The notes beneath the pieces are model-generated. The model saw only the letters and a list, made by a program, of their open reading frames with translations. It made no database searches and was not told the origin of the DNA. A DNA stretch of 64,000 nucleotides from Aurelia coerulea (lineage: Eukaryota > Cnidaria > Scyphozoa > Semaeostomeae > Ulmaridae). The translations under genes were made by a program, and so were the position numbers. Positions 22,301 through 37,300 of this stretch are shown here, in pieces; position 1 is the stretch's first letter, and every line of letters begins with the position of its first letter. The stretch is taken from assembly GCA_039566865.1 (NCBI GenBank), contig CM076955.1, positions 18,893,501-18,957,500 on the forward strand, read 5' to 3'.

Positions 22301-25300
22301 CCTACTTACAATACTACCAAAATTAAAAATAAAAAGAATATTTACAATGTTAAATTAGAATAAATGAAAAATTAAAAGCTATTTACATTTCAGTCTACAT
22401 TTAAAAGTAGACAGAGAGGGGGCTAGCTTGACTTCATGCTCCAACTCATTCCAAAGCTTTGATCCACGGAACGAAAATGCTTTTTGGCCATTGCTTGTTT
22501 TCATTCGTGGAGCAAGCAAGTCAGTCTCAGAATTTCTCAAATTTACAATCTCCCTTGTCGAGTTTCTCGTGAATAGAGTAGAGAGGTAAGTGGGCGCGAG
22601 ACCACTTATTGATTTGAAAACAATGGTAGCCGTCTCTTGTTTGATCATGTCGTGGACTGTCGGCCATTTGAGCTCTTTTATCAAGTTTGCTGCTGGTGCA
22701 TCATAGCTACTGTTGGTAACTATTCTCGCTTTTCTCGCTTAGTTTGCAGCCTCGTATGAACACAAAGTAGTTTAAGTGGCGTAATTGGCACTATGTCATG
22801 TAAAGTTTAAAGTTTCAGATGGAATTAAGAATCAAAGGACCTTAGAAGTGACTCACGGGCTTAATGATTTTTATTGTGAAATTTTCCAAATTATGCCATG
22901 AGAATGCAAAGGAAGATCAGTGCAATTTTATTGCACCTTCCTCGAAATATGAGTAAATATGCTGTAATGTTACGTTACAGAATGCAGTCTGAGGAAGCAA
23001 CCATCAAAAATTGGCGTGCAGGAAATGTTTAGTCTTTGCTTGAAGACTTTTCAGAGGAGAACAAACAATCTAATTAAACACACAAGCAATCAAATTAATC
23101 ATGAAATACACGTGTTTTTTATTATAAGAAACTTGGATCAGCACTTAGTACTAAAAGTTTCTTAATTTCGCATGAAAATTTCGGTGTTTTAGTAGTAAAA
23201 GTTTCTTAATTAGTTTCTTATTTTTTTGGGCCTAAAATTGCGGTATTGTTCGAAGTTGAGCCTTCTTCTCGAGAAAGGGCTTCCATTTTGCATTGACATT
23301 GTCATCAAGAAGAAGCCATGCACATCAAGACAAACATTTACCAATTTTGCAGTTAAAAGTCAAGAAAAGATGAAGGCACCTTTGTTAGAGAGACATAGAA
23401 TAAGAGAGACATACAGATATAACGTTTTAGAGTTTCTTAACTGTTCTTGAGCGTATTACTAGAGTTTCTTAAATTTTTGGTCATCGTAGTACTAGTTTCT
23501 TATAAACCAGTTTCTTATAAAAAAAACGTGTAATCCGTTTTCAGCATGATTAAACAGTGCTATTGTTAATAAGAAACTCTTTTCAAGAATTCAACTAAGA
23601 ACTAAACCAGTAAGAACCTCGACTGAGAACTTGGATATTGCTCAAGAAACTTGTTTATTTTGTCTAAGAAGGTAATTCGCATACTGGCGCTGTATTCTGG
23701 TAAAACTCACGAAATGCTTGGGAAGTTACCTATCAATGAATACAACGAACATTTTAGAAGGATGCGGAGAAACTGCAAAAACCTTTGATACCCATGATCT
23801 AATTTCAACTGTTTACTGAAAGCTAAAAGAGACTTTCATTTCAGTACTGGGTGGGAAAATTTATTGGTTTCTTGAAAACTCTTCGATTGTTGTTCTACTT
23901 GACTGATCAGCTGCCTAAAAGTTCTTAGAAAACTAACAATAATCTTGAAAAAATGCTAACAAAGAGCTTTTTGAAATAATTTTGATGGGAACGTCATTGA
24001 TCTAAAGAGTTCATTTTGTTGGAGAAGTTTCCCTTAGCAACCAATCTCATTCTGTGAAATGATGCATCAATACAGGCGAGCAAGGTGCAGAGACGTAGGA
24101 ACCGGGGGGGCACTGGGGGCACGTGCCCCCCCAAGATTTTGAAATAAACAAAGAAGTGCCCTTTTTGTTTTCAGGAAATGCCCCTTTAGCTTAATGGAAA
24201 AAGTGCCCTCGAAGTGTCGTGCCCCTCCAAGTTTGAGATGCTTCCTACGTCCCTGGCAAGGTGGCTGCCATACACATTATATTTTCCAATCTCGGCCTGT
24301 TCTCAGCTGCAGTCCCTCTATTTTCCAGAAGTTTATTATTCACAATTTAGCGCAAACCTCAAGATCAATGCGCTTTGCACAAGTCAACTTAGAGGTCTAG
24401 TCAGAACAAAACATTGAATTCAGACTATTGCTGAACAAATTAAAAGTCTAGGCCTACTTTTGAAGCAAAATCGGCTATGATTCAAATGAAATGCACAGAA
24501 AGTTAAAAAATGCAAGGCTTGAATTGAAAATTGATTTTAAGCAGCTACGAAAAAATAAGTTGATAAACTTCTTGATCAAAGATGAGAGACGTACCTTTCT
24601 TCGCTCGTTGAATGCAGTTTTTCATCTAGCATTTTGAGCGCGCAGGCTCCGCGACCATGATTCGTTCTTTCCGTAGAGTGGCCGCGCGTGCTCAAACCGC
24701 TGGAGCGTTTGGCCTTTGAGATGTCATACACCTCAGGAGGGCCTCCGCTGAACGACAAGCTTTGACCTCGCGTTGTTGCTAGGCTTGATGTGGACTTCAT
24801 CACGTCCTTCACCCCATGACATAAACGATTTTGTAAACAGGAAAATGCCCACCACCCCTATGACTTCACTACCGTGAGTCAATAAAAAGGACAAAGGAGA
24901 TAGAAAAATCTCCATCAATGAAAATTTACCTGGACAATGACATCCCATGAATGAACAGATCTTGTAGATGTCATCAAAGTGCTAATTATAGCATCTGTGC
25001 CAAATACATTTCCCTTGCTTGTTAGCTGCAAATAAATAAAATAGAGTTGGTACTTTAACAAGAAGTTAAATCTTTCTTCTTGTATGCTTAGCAAATGCCA
25101 CTCTTTTGTGCTCTCTTTGGTGTCACTATCTTCCTTGTCCATGAAAACTGTAACAACAAAGCATGCTGGTAGAAAGAGGCCCTTTAAAAACATGACAGGA
25201 GCAAGATTAGAATCTGTGCAAGATTGAAGTGACCAAATTGGCATCATTGTGAATACATTCTTGATAGATGACATATTTACTTTTCGATGATTTTTACTTC

Positions 25301-28300
25301 CTCGATTGTAGAAGAGGTGGAAAAAATGCGTGAAGCCGTGTAGCTTGTTTGCCTGGAAGGAAGAAAAGGGGAGGAAAGAGAGAAAGTGAAATAGAAGGAA
25401 AGGAAAGCAAACGATGAAAAATGGAACAGAAGAAATGAAAGGAAAGAGAAGAGAAGAGAAGAGAAGAGAAGGGAAAACGAGATGAGGAAGAACGAAGGAT
25501 GGAAAGAAGATGGGATGTATGTATGTATGTATGTATGTATGTATGTATGTATGCAATATTTTGCCATACAATTAAAAATGAAATGTAATATGAAAATTTA
25601 CGAAAAGAAAGAAGGCTTTTTACATGTGTACAATATAAAAACTAAAATCTAGTATAAAAACACTCCTAGTTTAAAATGGCAGGGACAGCATTAAAAGGTA
25701 AGTGCAACCTTGTTTCCATAATGGTCCCTCCAGAGGTATTATAGAAAAGAAAAGTTTTCATGAAAAAGAGACAAAAATATTTTGTGTGGAAAAGTAGAAA
25801 GTAATGGCACAATATCTAAGGAGAGGAAGAACGAAGGATGGAAAGAAGATGGGATGAAAGAGAAAACAAGGACTGAAAAACTGCAATTGTTCAACTGTGC
25901 AATAGTTCAACTTAAATCTGTCACAAGAGACAATTGATCTAACAATGGAAGGAAGAATTTTATTTTAAACTTGCTTCACAGGAAGGCAAGTATTTTCTCC
26001 ACCAATGGATGGTAGTGACAAACATTGGAAGAAAGATTACAATCAATGAAGATAAAATATCAAATTCCGTCACAAACATTTTGAGGCTGTACAAATAGCA
26101 TCATACGGATGGGCTTCCTACAGTCTACTGTTTACAACCAACTTAGTTTAGACTGATAGAATCTTAAAAATCTGTTTACTAAGATCTCCAAGAGTTCGCA
26201 ACCACAATATTCAGTTCAATTATATTCGTAAATACGAGCTACTACGGTACAAAAATAAAAACTTGTTAAAATACTTGTATTCTACGTGACTGAAGAAAAG
26301 CAAACCTTTTTTAGTCTGGGCCGCTAAAGTAAAGTTAAGTACAATACCCGTTTATATATTGTGCACAAGAATCTGCATTGAGCGATATTTTTACAAATGT
26401 TTAGTACTCAGACAAATCTTTTGCGGGGATGGCTCAGTGTGGTAGCACGCTTGAATACCAATCTCAAGGTTGGTGGTTCGAGTCCCCGCCCTGCCGAACC
26501 TGCTACGTAGAGTGAGGAGAGTCGCCAACTCTCTGTAATTCCAGGCTAGAGGAATCACGAGGCGTGGTCACATCGAGAGGAATGACCAGGAATCTGCTTC
26601 GATAAGCTCAGCTTTTCAGCGTCCTAAAACTACCTTCGGATGCTAGGTAGAAATATAGAGACATAAAGTCAAATCTTTGAAAGTGCGCAACATTGATAGA
26701 AGCTACAATGTCACTTTATCAAAACTTTCAAATAAAAATGCATAAAGATAGCGTTCAATCCATATTCTTTTATAGAATAGGTGAACGGTCTATTAGACGT
26801 TTACTGTCAGGATTAAAACTTTGGCTCTCGAAAGTTCTTGTGACTAATCCACTGTGCAAATCAGCAACATAGAAAGGTCAGTCAGAGCAATCTAATGCTG
26901 ATCTACAACAATCAGAATCATTTCTAGTCCGGTTCAAATCATGCAGAGAAACGAATGTGTTTCACTGTGCCTAAAACTACAATCCTCGCCAAAACCCTTG
27001 TCACAAAACGGGAAAAGGTTGATGCTGATTTCTCTAACTTGGAAAATATCATGCAGCAAGTGTCCTGAGTGAGGACAAACAACATTGACTTGGGGGGAAG
27101 GGGGGCTAACGAGATATTTCCGCTCAAGAGGTAGGCACTGTGATTTTTGTTGACAAATGCTGAAAAATTCAGTTTGTGACAAGAGGTTTTGGCGAGGATT
27201 GTAGATTCCTTTTAATTCCCAAAAGTTGCTTCCATTTTCAGACAAAAACAAGAAAAGAGTTGCCTTACCTTTCTAATGACAGGATCATCAGTGGTTGTCA
27301 CTTTGTGAAATATTCTATTATTTCCATCCAATGGTATTTCATTTCTAGCTGTTATTCTATCAAATGATTTGTCATAATATTCCATTGTTCCAGCAAGATA
27401 CCTGTTTGATCAACCAAACATTAGATTTGAGTTAAAACGACACAGAAGAAACACCTAAAAGTCTTGGAGTGGAACAAATGGGCCTGGAGAATATCCTTAA
27501 AGGGCTGTACAAGCTAAACTTCCAAAAATCCTAAACTTTCTCTTCCTAATGCAGGCAAGTAGCAGCAGATACATTGCAAATGAAGATGTTTTCTATATGT
27601 TTGAACCCCGTAGAATTCGCCAGTGCAATCAGATTTTTCATGCCATCAACGATTATAAAGATACAGCTGGATTCTGAGCGACGAGTTTCAGATGTGTTTA
27701 GCCTAAACGCAGGAAAGGCAATAGGCAGGCTAAAGAAATCGTATGCTACGCGCCAATTGGAGAGGAATTTCTCATTGAATTTGATTATATTGGCCAGCTG
27801 ATCTTTATCTTTGCTTACAAAAATCTTGCACAGCCCCTTTGATATCGCATGGTGCTCCTTTGACGTTGTAAAATTAATCTCCTCAAGTACTCATGAACAT
27901 AATAGTTTATATGAGAAGAGCAGAGAACATCACAGAAACATCAATGGTTGACAGAGAAGAGAGAGCGCAAGGGAACAAAAAAGCTTTGAAGAGACAAGAA
28001 GAGAGAAAATATGAAAGCAGAAGAATTATATGAAAAACGTAAAAGAAAAGGGTTTATTTTGTATAATTTTTTATTCACTTTATGCAATGTTAATTACCCT
28101 ATCACAGCAAATAGCGATGTACAAAATTAACATTATGGATTTAAAAAATTCATGTAAATTCAAGAAGCGTACCGGGTATCCCATCCCAAAAAAAATTCAT
28201 ACGGATTTGGTTGACTCCAGCGATGTGAATTTCGCTTCAATCAATGTCTAATCACTCTAAAAATGTTCCTCGATGGTTAAATTGAACATAGGTACCTCGT

Positions 28301-31300
28301 TTGTTGGTATTGGTGCTTTGAGAGCAGACATGTTAATATCGAAAGCTCAAATGTGCCGCTTCCTGCCAACCAGAGCTTTAGCCTTTTGGCTTACGCAAAT
28401 TCTTAAGGAAGGCACAGCACATAAATCAACGATAGCCTTGATAAAATTTGAAAAATATCAAATCTTGTTTCATTCTGTTTTCCAGAAGTCACCCCCCCCC
28501 CCCCAGTCATCCATTGGGCAGTTCTTAATTTTACATTAATTTCAGTTCTTAATATCGATGTGCTTCAGGAACTTGCTTAGGGCAAAAGGTTGATGCAAAT
28601 TTGAGCTTTCAAGATTAATGTTTCTGCTCTCAAAGCACCAATACCAACAAACGAGGTATCTATGTTCAAGTTAAATATCAAGGAACATTTTGAGAATGAT
28701 TAGCCATTGATTAAAGCTAAATTCACATTGCTGGAGCCAACCAAATCCGTATATTTTTGGGTCACCCAGTATATTTCGTTTAGCATTGATTTCCATGCAC
28801 TTTAAGTGACATGTTAACTGAAATGACCCTTAATATGCTTCATTTCAACAAAATTCCATAATCTTTCAATGTCATTTTTAGTAGGATGTTGGTAAGTTCC
28901 AGAGACTTTGAAACCTTGACTGTCTTCAAATTTGGTTTGTTCAAGATTGAAATTGCTCTGCTTTAAGTATTTAAGTTGCGAAGAAAAAATAATTTTTAAT
29001 CAAAATATTGTTTCAGCTTTTGCATCAATTTCCTTTATTGCCTCGTCTTTTCTCGCTGCTTTCCTTTAATTTTGGGTGTGCCATATTCTTAAGTAGTCTT
29101 ATCTTTATAAATATGATATGAAATTAGACATATTTAAAAGCAAGCTCCACAATATTAGATATATTTCAAGAGAGCTCTGAACTCTGCAGATAATTTAAGC
29201 AGTATAAAAAGTATGAAATCTTTGTTTAATTTCTTTCCAGCGTATGGAACCAGAACACATTCGAAATGCTCAAGAAAGGGCATTACGCATTGCATATAAA
29301 GACTACGAGAATGATTTCGGTTTTCTCCTGGAGCAATCTAAATCGGTGCCAATCCATGTAAGAAACCTACAGGTTCTCATGACTGAAATTTATAAAACAA
29401 AAGGCGGTCTGAATCCACCATTTATGAAGGCTATTTTCATGCAACGCAATACTAGGTACTGCCTAAGGCATGGTGATGACGCTCAACTGCCAAAAGTACG
29501 AACTACGTCCTTTGGAGTTGAGTCCATTACTTACCTTGGAAATAATCTGTGGCAGCTTTTACCGCAAGAAATAAAACAATCAAACAGCCTTCCTATTTTC
29601 AAAAACGAATTAGATGCTGGAATGGTGGAAAATGCAACTGTAGGCTTTGCAAAGTATATATCCCGCAAGTTGGGTTTCTAACATGATAGATTTTAACCCT
29701 GATTTGCCTGTGATATATGTTAATAGTTTTATTGTAAATCATATATATTGTAAATAGTAGGCCTTAATTAGCTGTAATTTTGCTATTCATTTTATTTTAG
29801 CCTACTTTAAATAATAATAACTAGCTGTTAACGCAGTTAAGTAAGTGCTGCTCGTAGCATTATTGATAATAACATTCCGCAGATTGTCAAAAGAATAAAT
29901 GTCAGAGTGGATATTTTGGAGCATGTGGTTGAAACCAAGTTGAATTTAAGCTTTTTAAGGTAAAACAATTAAAAAAAACCATGAGAACTGTTTGTAACTG
30001 TCAAGACTGCATCAAACGACTATAATAATCATTAAAACTCAATGCGATATTAATCTCACTTCAAGTCTTCAATTGCAATTTCAAGACTCAGTTAATCAAT
30101 GTCAGTTCATTTTGTACTTTCTTGGACTGCAAGGTTTTCTTTCTCCTAGGTGGTACCTCAAATAGTGTATGGTCTTCTTTCTCATTTGGCCATAGATCAA
30201 CACTGCTATTTCAACACACAAAGTGTTCCCCTTTTCAATTCTGTGTCAAATAACAGGCTTTGTACTTTGCCTCAAATGAAAGCAAGTCTTGAGGGTATAT
30301 GATGTACAACAGTTGACCACAACAATTCTTCAAAAGTTCATCTGGTGACAGTTTGTATCAAAGTTAAAAGGTCACAAGGTGTGAAGAATGGTCACAGAAG
30401 CAATGCTGATCCAATGCTTTTTGGTTTTTGTAAGAATGTGCATCCAGAAACTAATTTGTAAGATAACTTTCTTATGCTGCGTTGGTCTTTGAATGTCAAT
30501 GGTTAAAGAAGCAAATACTGATCCAATGCTGTGCAAACTGTTACAGGAATATGAACAGCTGATATGCAGAATGTGATCCAATGCTGTGTTAATCTTTACA
30601 TGGGCTGTCACAAATTAATAACGTTATCTTTCACTTCTGCAACAAAATACATGAGATATTAAGCTTTTGTTTATGAGATGTATATGTGCATGGTCATATG
30701 GCAACATTAAAGGGGCCTTTGCAAGGAGCATGGTTTGTGAACACACCATTGTGTGGTCTTTTCGTTCTTGCCATTTTTACAGTCCACGAAAATGACCACC
30801 AATAAAAAGATGGCACATGCAAGGTATGGTGGCTGGAAAGGCCGATTTAAGTACATATATTCCAACTGAGTAGATAACAGAAATATACTGACAAGAAAAA
30901 TCTGTGCTAAAGGAGGGGAAAAATTAATCAAGAAGCCAATCAAAATTCTTTCAGGTGCAAAGAATCATGGTTGAAAGATCCTTTCAATTATCTTTCTTTT
31001 GCAATCCTCTCTTGTGATTTTCTATGCAATGGGAAATTATCTCTTCTGTTCTAAAAAAATTCATGGAACATTTATGCACTAGATGTTTGCAGTTTTAAGC
31101 AAAAAGAAAACTAGGCCTACTGTTCTAAAGTGCAACAATACTCTACTAAAAGATTACATAAAACCCTGAGTTTGTATTGTGAAAAATAGATACCATGTAC
31201 CCATCTAATATGAAAATTGCATGGTTGTTATCTGTGAAAATCTTTAAGTGCTGTATGCAAGGGAATGAATGGTGAATCATTACAATAATGGGCAATTCAC

Positions 31301-34300
31301 TGTTTATAACCACAAATGGGTGATTCATTTTTTCTTTCCACAATGATGGGAAAGTCACTGTTGTCAGGTGCCTCAGTGGGAATTTCTGATATATTGGCTT
31401 TTATTGCTACAAGTGGCAATACCACAATGGGTTTATACGTTTAATTTGTTGCCACAAAGGGCAGGTCATTGCTGTTTATTTGTGAACGTGTAAGAAATGC
31501 TTAGGTAGGCCTAGTCTAGGCCTTCGTTGATGACATCTTCCTGGAACCTGTCCGCTGCAGAAGAACAAATTTTCAACACAACAGAGAGCATAAAGAGAAA
31601 TCCTCTCTTATTCACTGTGAAATGAGATGTAAAAAATGATTTGATACGTACTAGAGTCCGTGAAAATTCCCTTCTTCTTCTCGCAATGAACGTGAGTCAA
31701 CTCCTTGCATCCAAAATCAAAGCGGTGGGTGGGAAGCATTTCAGTCGGCGAGCACGATGCTTGTTTGGTTGCGTGGGCAGCATTTCAGTCGGCGAGCACG
31801 ATGCTTGTTTGGTTTTTGCATCCATACAAACATACAACACACTCATCGACACAGGAATTCCAATCAACCCGTCTAAATTCTGCTACGCGCATGCGCTAAG
31901 CAGCAATAATGCTTTATATGGGAGCAACCAAAGCATCTTGGAGCTTAATAGTCTCAGGCTTTGCACCTTGGCACTTCTCTATTTCTAAGGCCCAGTTTAA
32001 ACATCGCTTTTTTGCTGTGTCAAATTTAATAGTTGCTGCAAAAAACTTCTAAATTTCAATTAAATTCGACATAAAAACGATGTTTAAATCACCTGCAGTT
32101 TTAAATCGATAAAACGGCAGGAGTTCATCAGCTCTGTTGCATCAAACGGCAGAAAAAACGACTTGATTTAAACATTGTATTCCTGCCAAGTTTTATTTAT
32201 CAATTCTAGGCCATAGTCCGCAGTTTCTACGTGTGATCAGCCAGTGTGCTTGTACATTTTGAAAAAAGATAATTTTAACCATTCTAATTTCGATCCGACA
32301 CGGCAAAAACAATTTTTAAATCAGATTTTTAGACACGGCAGATTATGCCATTTTTAATACAGTTTGATTCAACATGGCAAAAAACGATGTTTAAACTAGG
32401 CCTAAAAGTTTAATTTTATGTTACATACAACTATTGCTGACAAGATCTATCAAAACAAGAAAATATCTAAAAAATTAACTTACAGATCTGTTGGTTCAGG
32501 AATATCAGGCAATTTCAGCTTGCCTAATCTTGGAAAGTCCATATCTTCTAAAACTTTCCAATCCTCACGAATAGCAACTGAAGCATTTCTGTGTTTCTGG
32601 TTGTTCTAGAAAAGAAATTTTACAAAGAAATTAGAAATTGAACTATGTAATAAGGACCTATTTCCAAGGAAAATTGATCCTGAAAGCTTTCTATTTAATT
32701 GAAATGTGATGACTTTGTTGAATTTTCAAGAGGTCTCTATCTAAAGGTTTATTTGGAACGATATCCTTCGTTAAACGATCCAAGAGAATTAGCTACAAAT
32801 TCTTTTCAAGCAATTTCATAGGAGTGACCTCCCTCTGTTTCTCTTCCCCTTTCTTACTTTTTGTTTTGTTCTTGTTTTTGTTGTTTTGTTTGTTTGTTGG
32901 TTATTCTTTTTGGAAATTATATGCTTTAATTTGTAAGTCCCATCTGCAGTGGGAACTAGGTGACTGCGTGTCTTTTCCCGCTGTGTAGTGTACATGGTAT
33001 ATTTAGTTTAGATTTTACGTTATAGAAAAATGGCTCATTTGCATTGATTCTGGCACTCATAGCAGTTTCAAAGTTTTGTACCAACTGACGACTTCTCAAC
33101 TACTATTAACTGAAAAATATTGAAAAATGGAGCTTGATTTTCAAATATGATCTTGAATGGACAAAGGGCAGAAACCTCATTTAGAGCACCCCATTTTCAC
33201 TTTTTAAATTAGCTGTGCATGATTACTATTAAACAGTTTGACAAAATTGTATCAAATGGCACAAAACTAAATTAAACTAAATTACATACTGACATTATAT
33301 TAAAGCGATTGAAAATAATCACAAAAATGACCTAAAACAAAAATATGTACAAGCAAAGACGCGTAGCGCAGGCCTTGTTGTTTGATTTTCAGTGGGTGCG
33401 TGGCAGATCACGCACCATATCAAATGAGGCACGTGATATTTGATTCATGAGAATAACACTGTAAATGATGGAAGTAATGTAGCACTTGATTTTTAAGCAT
33501 CATACTTGACCGTCAGGGATATAAGCTTTCGATAAAGTTGTGGTATGTATTATCTTCAGTATTCTGTCATAAACGAAAACATGGACACCTATAAAATGTA
33601 GCTTTGTCCACTTCATCGTAGCTTTCTGAGAATTTTTATTTTGATCCAATCTTCATTCTGGGAAGAGCGGGAGATGGCGATATCAACATAACATCTTGTT
33701 AAAAAAACACTGTTTTCTTCTTTCAAGGACTCCAGTAAGAATAAATCACGTTCACGAAAGGGCTTTGCGCATTGCACAGAAAGATTACGAACACGATTTT
33801 GGTTTTCTCCTGGAGCAAACAAATTCAGTACCCATCCATATAAGAAACCTACAGTTGCTTATGACTGAGATTTTTAAAACAAAATTAGATCTAAGTCCAA
33901 CTTTTATGAAGGATATTTTCACGCAGCGAAACACTGGCTACGCCTTGAGGCATGGGACCGACGCGCTGCTTCCAAAAGTACGCACTACGTCCTTTGGAAT
34001 CGAGTCTGTAGCTTTCCTTGGAAATAGGATGTGGCAGCTGCTACCACACGAAATAAAAGACTCCAGCACCCTTCAAATTTTCAAAAAGCAAATACTGTGC
34101 TGGAATGGTGATAAATGCAACTGTAGGCTTTGCAAAACATATGTACAACAGGTTGGGTTCATAACAGGATAGTTAGTGAAATTACTGTAATTATACATAT
34201 ACATATTATTTTTAGATTAGATTGTAAATTTTGTAAATAAGTAGGCCTTAATTAGCTGTAATTTTAGCTATGGCTTTGTTTTCAGCCTACTTTGTAAATA

Positions 34301-37300
34301 AATTAATGATGATGATGATGATGATGATCCAGGATACTTGACTTTCTCTGTGGGAAATCCCCTGGAACCTACTGTATCTTCATGACCGAAACTTTCACTC
34401 TTTTGTTTCGGAATGAGAGGCCAATATTGAAAATTACCTGTGAATCTTAATATTGTCTACATGAAATAGTTCGATATCATTTCACTTCCTTGTTATGCCT
34501 TCTTGAATCAGGACTAATTCTTTAATTATTTGGGAAAGGAAACCCAAAGATTGCAAAGTAATAAAATGAAAAAAACACTCAAGGAGCCTGATTTTATGAG
34601 AACTTAAAACGAAGGGAGCGAAGAATCGTGCGTCTCAAAAGATGTTGGTGCGTGATGAGACGTGGGCGCGTCGACAAGGTCTGGTGATGATCTATAGTTC
34701 CAGGACTTTTGGAAAATACTTTTAAGTCATCAGTTTTAATAAATCCCTTACCTGTCGGTCATTGTATCTATTTCTGTGCCAATTTCTTTGAAATTTGCCT
34801 TTCATTTTACCCTTGTTTTGGGGTTGTCCCATCATGATGGCCTCTTTCCTTTGCTGCTTTTCTCTCTCTCGTTTCAAACGAGCCTAGATTGGGAAAGCAA
34901 GAAACATGAATAGAGACAAAGTAGCTTCAGAATACAGTAGCTCCAGCAAATGCCTCATCTAATTAAAACCCCAAACAAGTTCTCAAAAATTCTTATGCAG
35001 TGTTGCAAATTACCAGGCTTGAGAGGTACGACAGACTGTATTAATTATCACATGGCACAAGTCTCTGATAGAAAACCAATCCTTTGTCCTGCATTGACAT
35101 GTCTTGATCTTTTCATCTTTCCAAGAAAAAAATTTATCTTGATAAAATTTCCAAGCATAAATAGATAATGCAAATGGTAACATAATCCAGCAAATTACCA
35201 AAATTCAGGACAAGTGATGTGCACATTAACATGACAAGAATTTTCAACAAATCTTCACATTATGATGAGACTTCTGGAGTCATAAAATGAATAATTGTAA
35301 CTTTTTCTGAACAGGAAATCATAAAATAAATATATCTTAATGTGCGCAAGGTCAGGCCTGGCCATTTAAGGCGGGCGATCGCCCGCGCCCGCCTCCACGC
35401 CCGCCTTGGGTTGGTGAGGTGAGCGATTCATCGCTCGCCTCAATGTCAGTTCGCACATGAACCGCCCGCCTCAATGTCATTCACTCATTCATGTATTCAT
35501 CACCTCTTGAAGTAAAACCAAACTATTGATAGGAAATTAATCCTTATAGTTTGACCTCAAAATAAACTTCATCACCTTTTAATCTCTCAGGAAGTCATCT
35601 CCTCCTGTAAAATCGTTAACTACTTCACAAGTCAAACGAAAAACGAAGCACGCTTTGATATTTGAATGGCTTTACACCAGACTGTTATTTATCTCCTCCT
35701 GCAAAATCGTTAACTACTTCCAAGTCAAAACTTACTGTTCAAAACTTTGTTGGTGAAAGTGTGGTTGATTTGCGACTATATAAACTATGGCTTCGTTTCT
35801 GTTGGAGAATCGCCTTCTCGTTTTGCAAAGTTAGCTGTTTTCAGGCCAATAGTGCATTCCTTGTTTATTCAACTACTTTTATTGAGGATTTTCGGGAGAC
35901 TGAAAATCGCCCGCCTGACTTTACCGAGGAGAGCGATGTATCGCTCGCCTGCTAAAATGCTCACGGCCAGGCCTGCAAGGGATGCAATTTCAATTAATTC
36001 TTATTTATACTTTTGCGCTACCAAGCAATTTCTCAAATGCTTTTATGATGTTCATGCTTCAACAATATTGTGCACTTAGTTCTTCTGGATACATGCAATA
36101 ATCTATGGATCATCTATTTTCTTGTGATCACATATTGCTGACGAATCTTGCCATGAATAATGAATACACCACTTCAATCAACAGCTTCATTTTGGAAATT
36201 ATTCAACATTTTTTCATATGAAATTTTAGAGACCAAATTCGAAATTAGCACCCAAACTTTAGTCTAACTGCAAGTTTTCATATTGTTAGCGGTCAAAATG
36301 TTAAATATATGGCAATGTAAAAGTTTAAAAACCTAGAAGGGATTTGACCATGAAAAATAACTAGGGGTGTAAAATGTCACCCCAAATTTCACGGTCAAAT
36401 CCCTTATAAATCCTTAAACTTTACATTGTCATAAAATCAACATCACAATCGCCAGCAGTGTAAAAACACATAACTAGACTAAAGTTTGGATGCTAGATCC
36501 GAATCTGGGCTTGAAATTTTCAAATGAACAATGCAAAGGAATTTAAACAAATTTCCAAAACGAGGCTGCTTGATTGAAGTGGTGTTTGCTCTTTACTTTA
36601 CTCACATTATTGAATCTTTGTTTGTTTCTTTGGTAAGCAGTCTTGTGAGGCTTTGAAGTGTCAACAAGTTGGAAACTAGAATCATCTCCTTCATGGTAAT
36701 ATGCATATTGCGTACCAGCACCAAATTGGGATTGATATTTGCCTAATTTGGAATAAAATTATTGATTATATAGCGAGTAAGTCATAAAAAATTACGGGTG
36801 CTTAAAGACAAATGACGGATATATAGCGCCTAGTTTAAAAATAGAACAAAAGATGACTTAGCGCTTTCATTTGTCTAATTGATTTGCTAATCTCTCGATA
36901 TCATCAAATACAATGGAATTCAATAGGTTATATTTAGATTGCCCAGGCCCCTGATTTAAATCACCTTATATCTCCGTCATTTGTCTTTAACAAGCCATAG
37001 TTTGATATGTTGTATTGCAGAAGAAAGAGTAAATAAGTTTCAGAAATTTAGTTTGTTAAATTGGTCATTTCTTTCCACATTTGTCTGCAATTCAATGATT
37101 TTGCAAGTTTTGCGTAAGGCCATGGAACATAAATTAATAATGTAGATTCTCATCACCGCGCACCCATTTGAACAATGAATTATGTGTTGATATTTTCTAT
37201 ATTTTGTTTTTTATATAAAAGTACCACCCACTCATCATTTGTAACATTTGAGATATTTTAATAATTTATGTTAGGTCAAAACATGTTAGCGTTACTGTAT

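Noticed and set aside
24931..25571. A 218-codon minus-strand frame as one protein
   Set aside because: Only 24,930-25,025 is coding (EIF3D exon 7). The rest is intron including a purine tract and an ATGT microsatellite, and it lies upstream of a good acceptor.
26423..26490. Functional tRNA gene
   Set aside because: Boxes A and B are present, but the T arm overlaps the acceptor strand and the anticodon loop does not close at seven bases; a SINE head fits better.
29244..29681. Host gene of 145 residues
   Set aside because: It is the C-terminal tail of a LINE reverse transcriptase, repeated at 11,880 and 33,725 with the same 3' tail.
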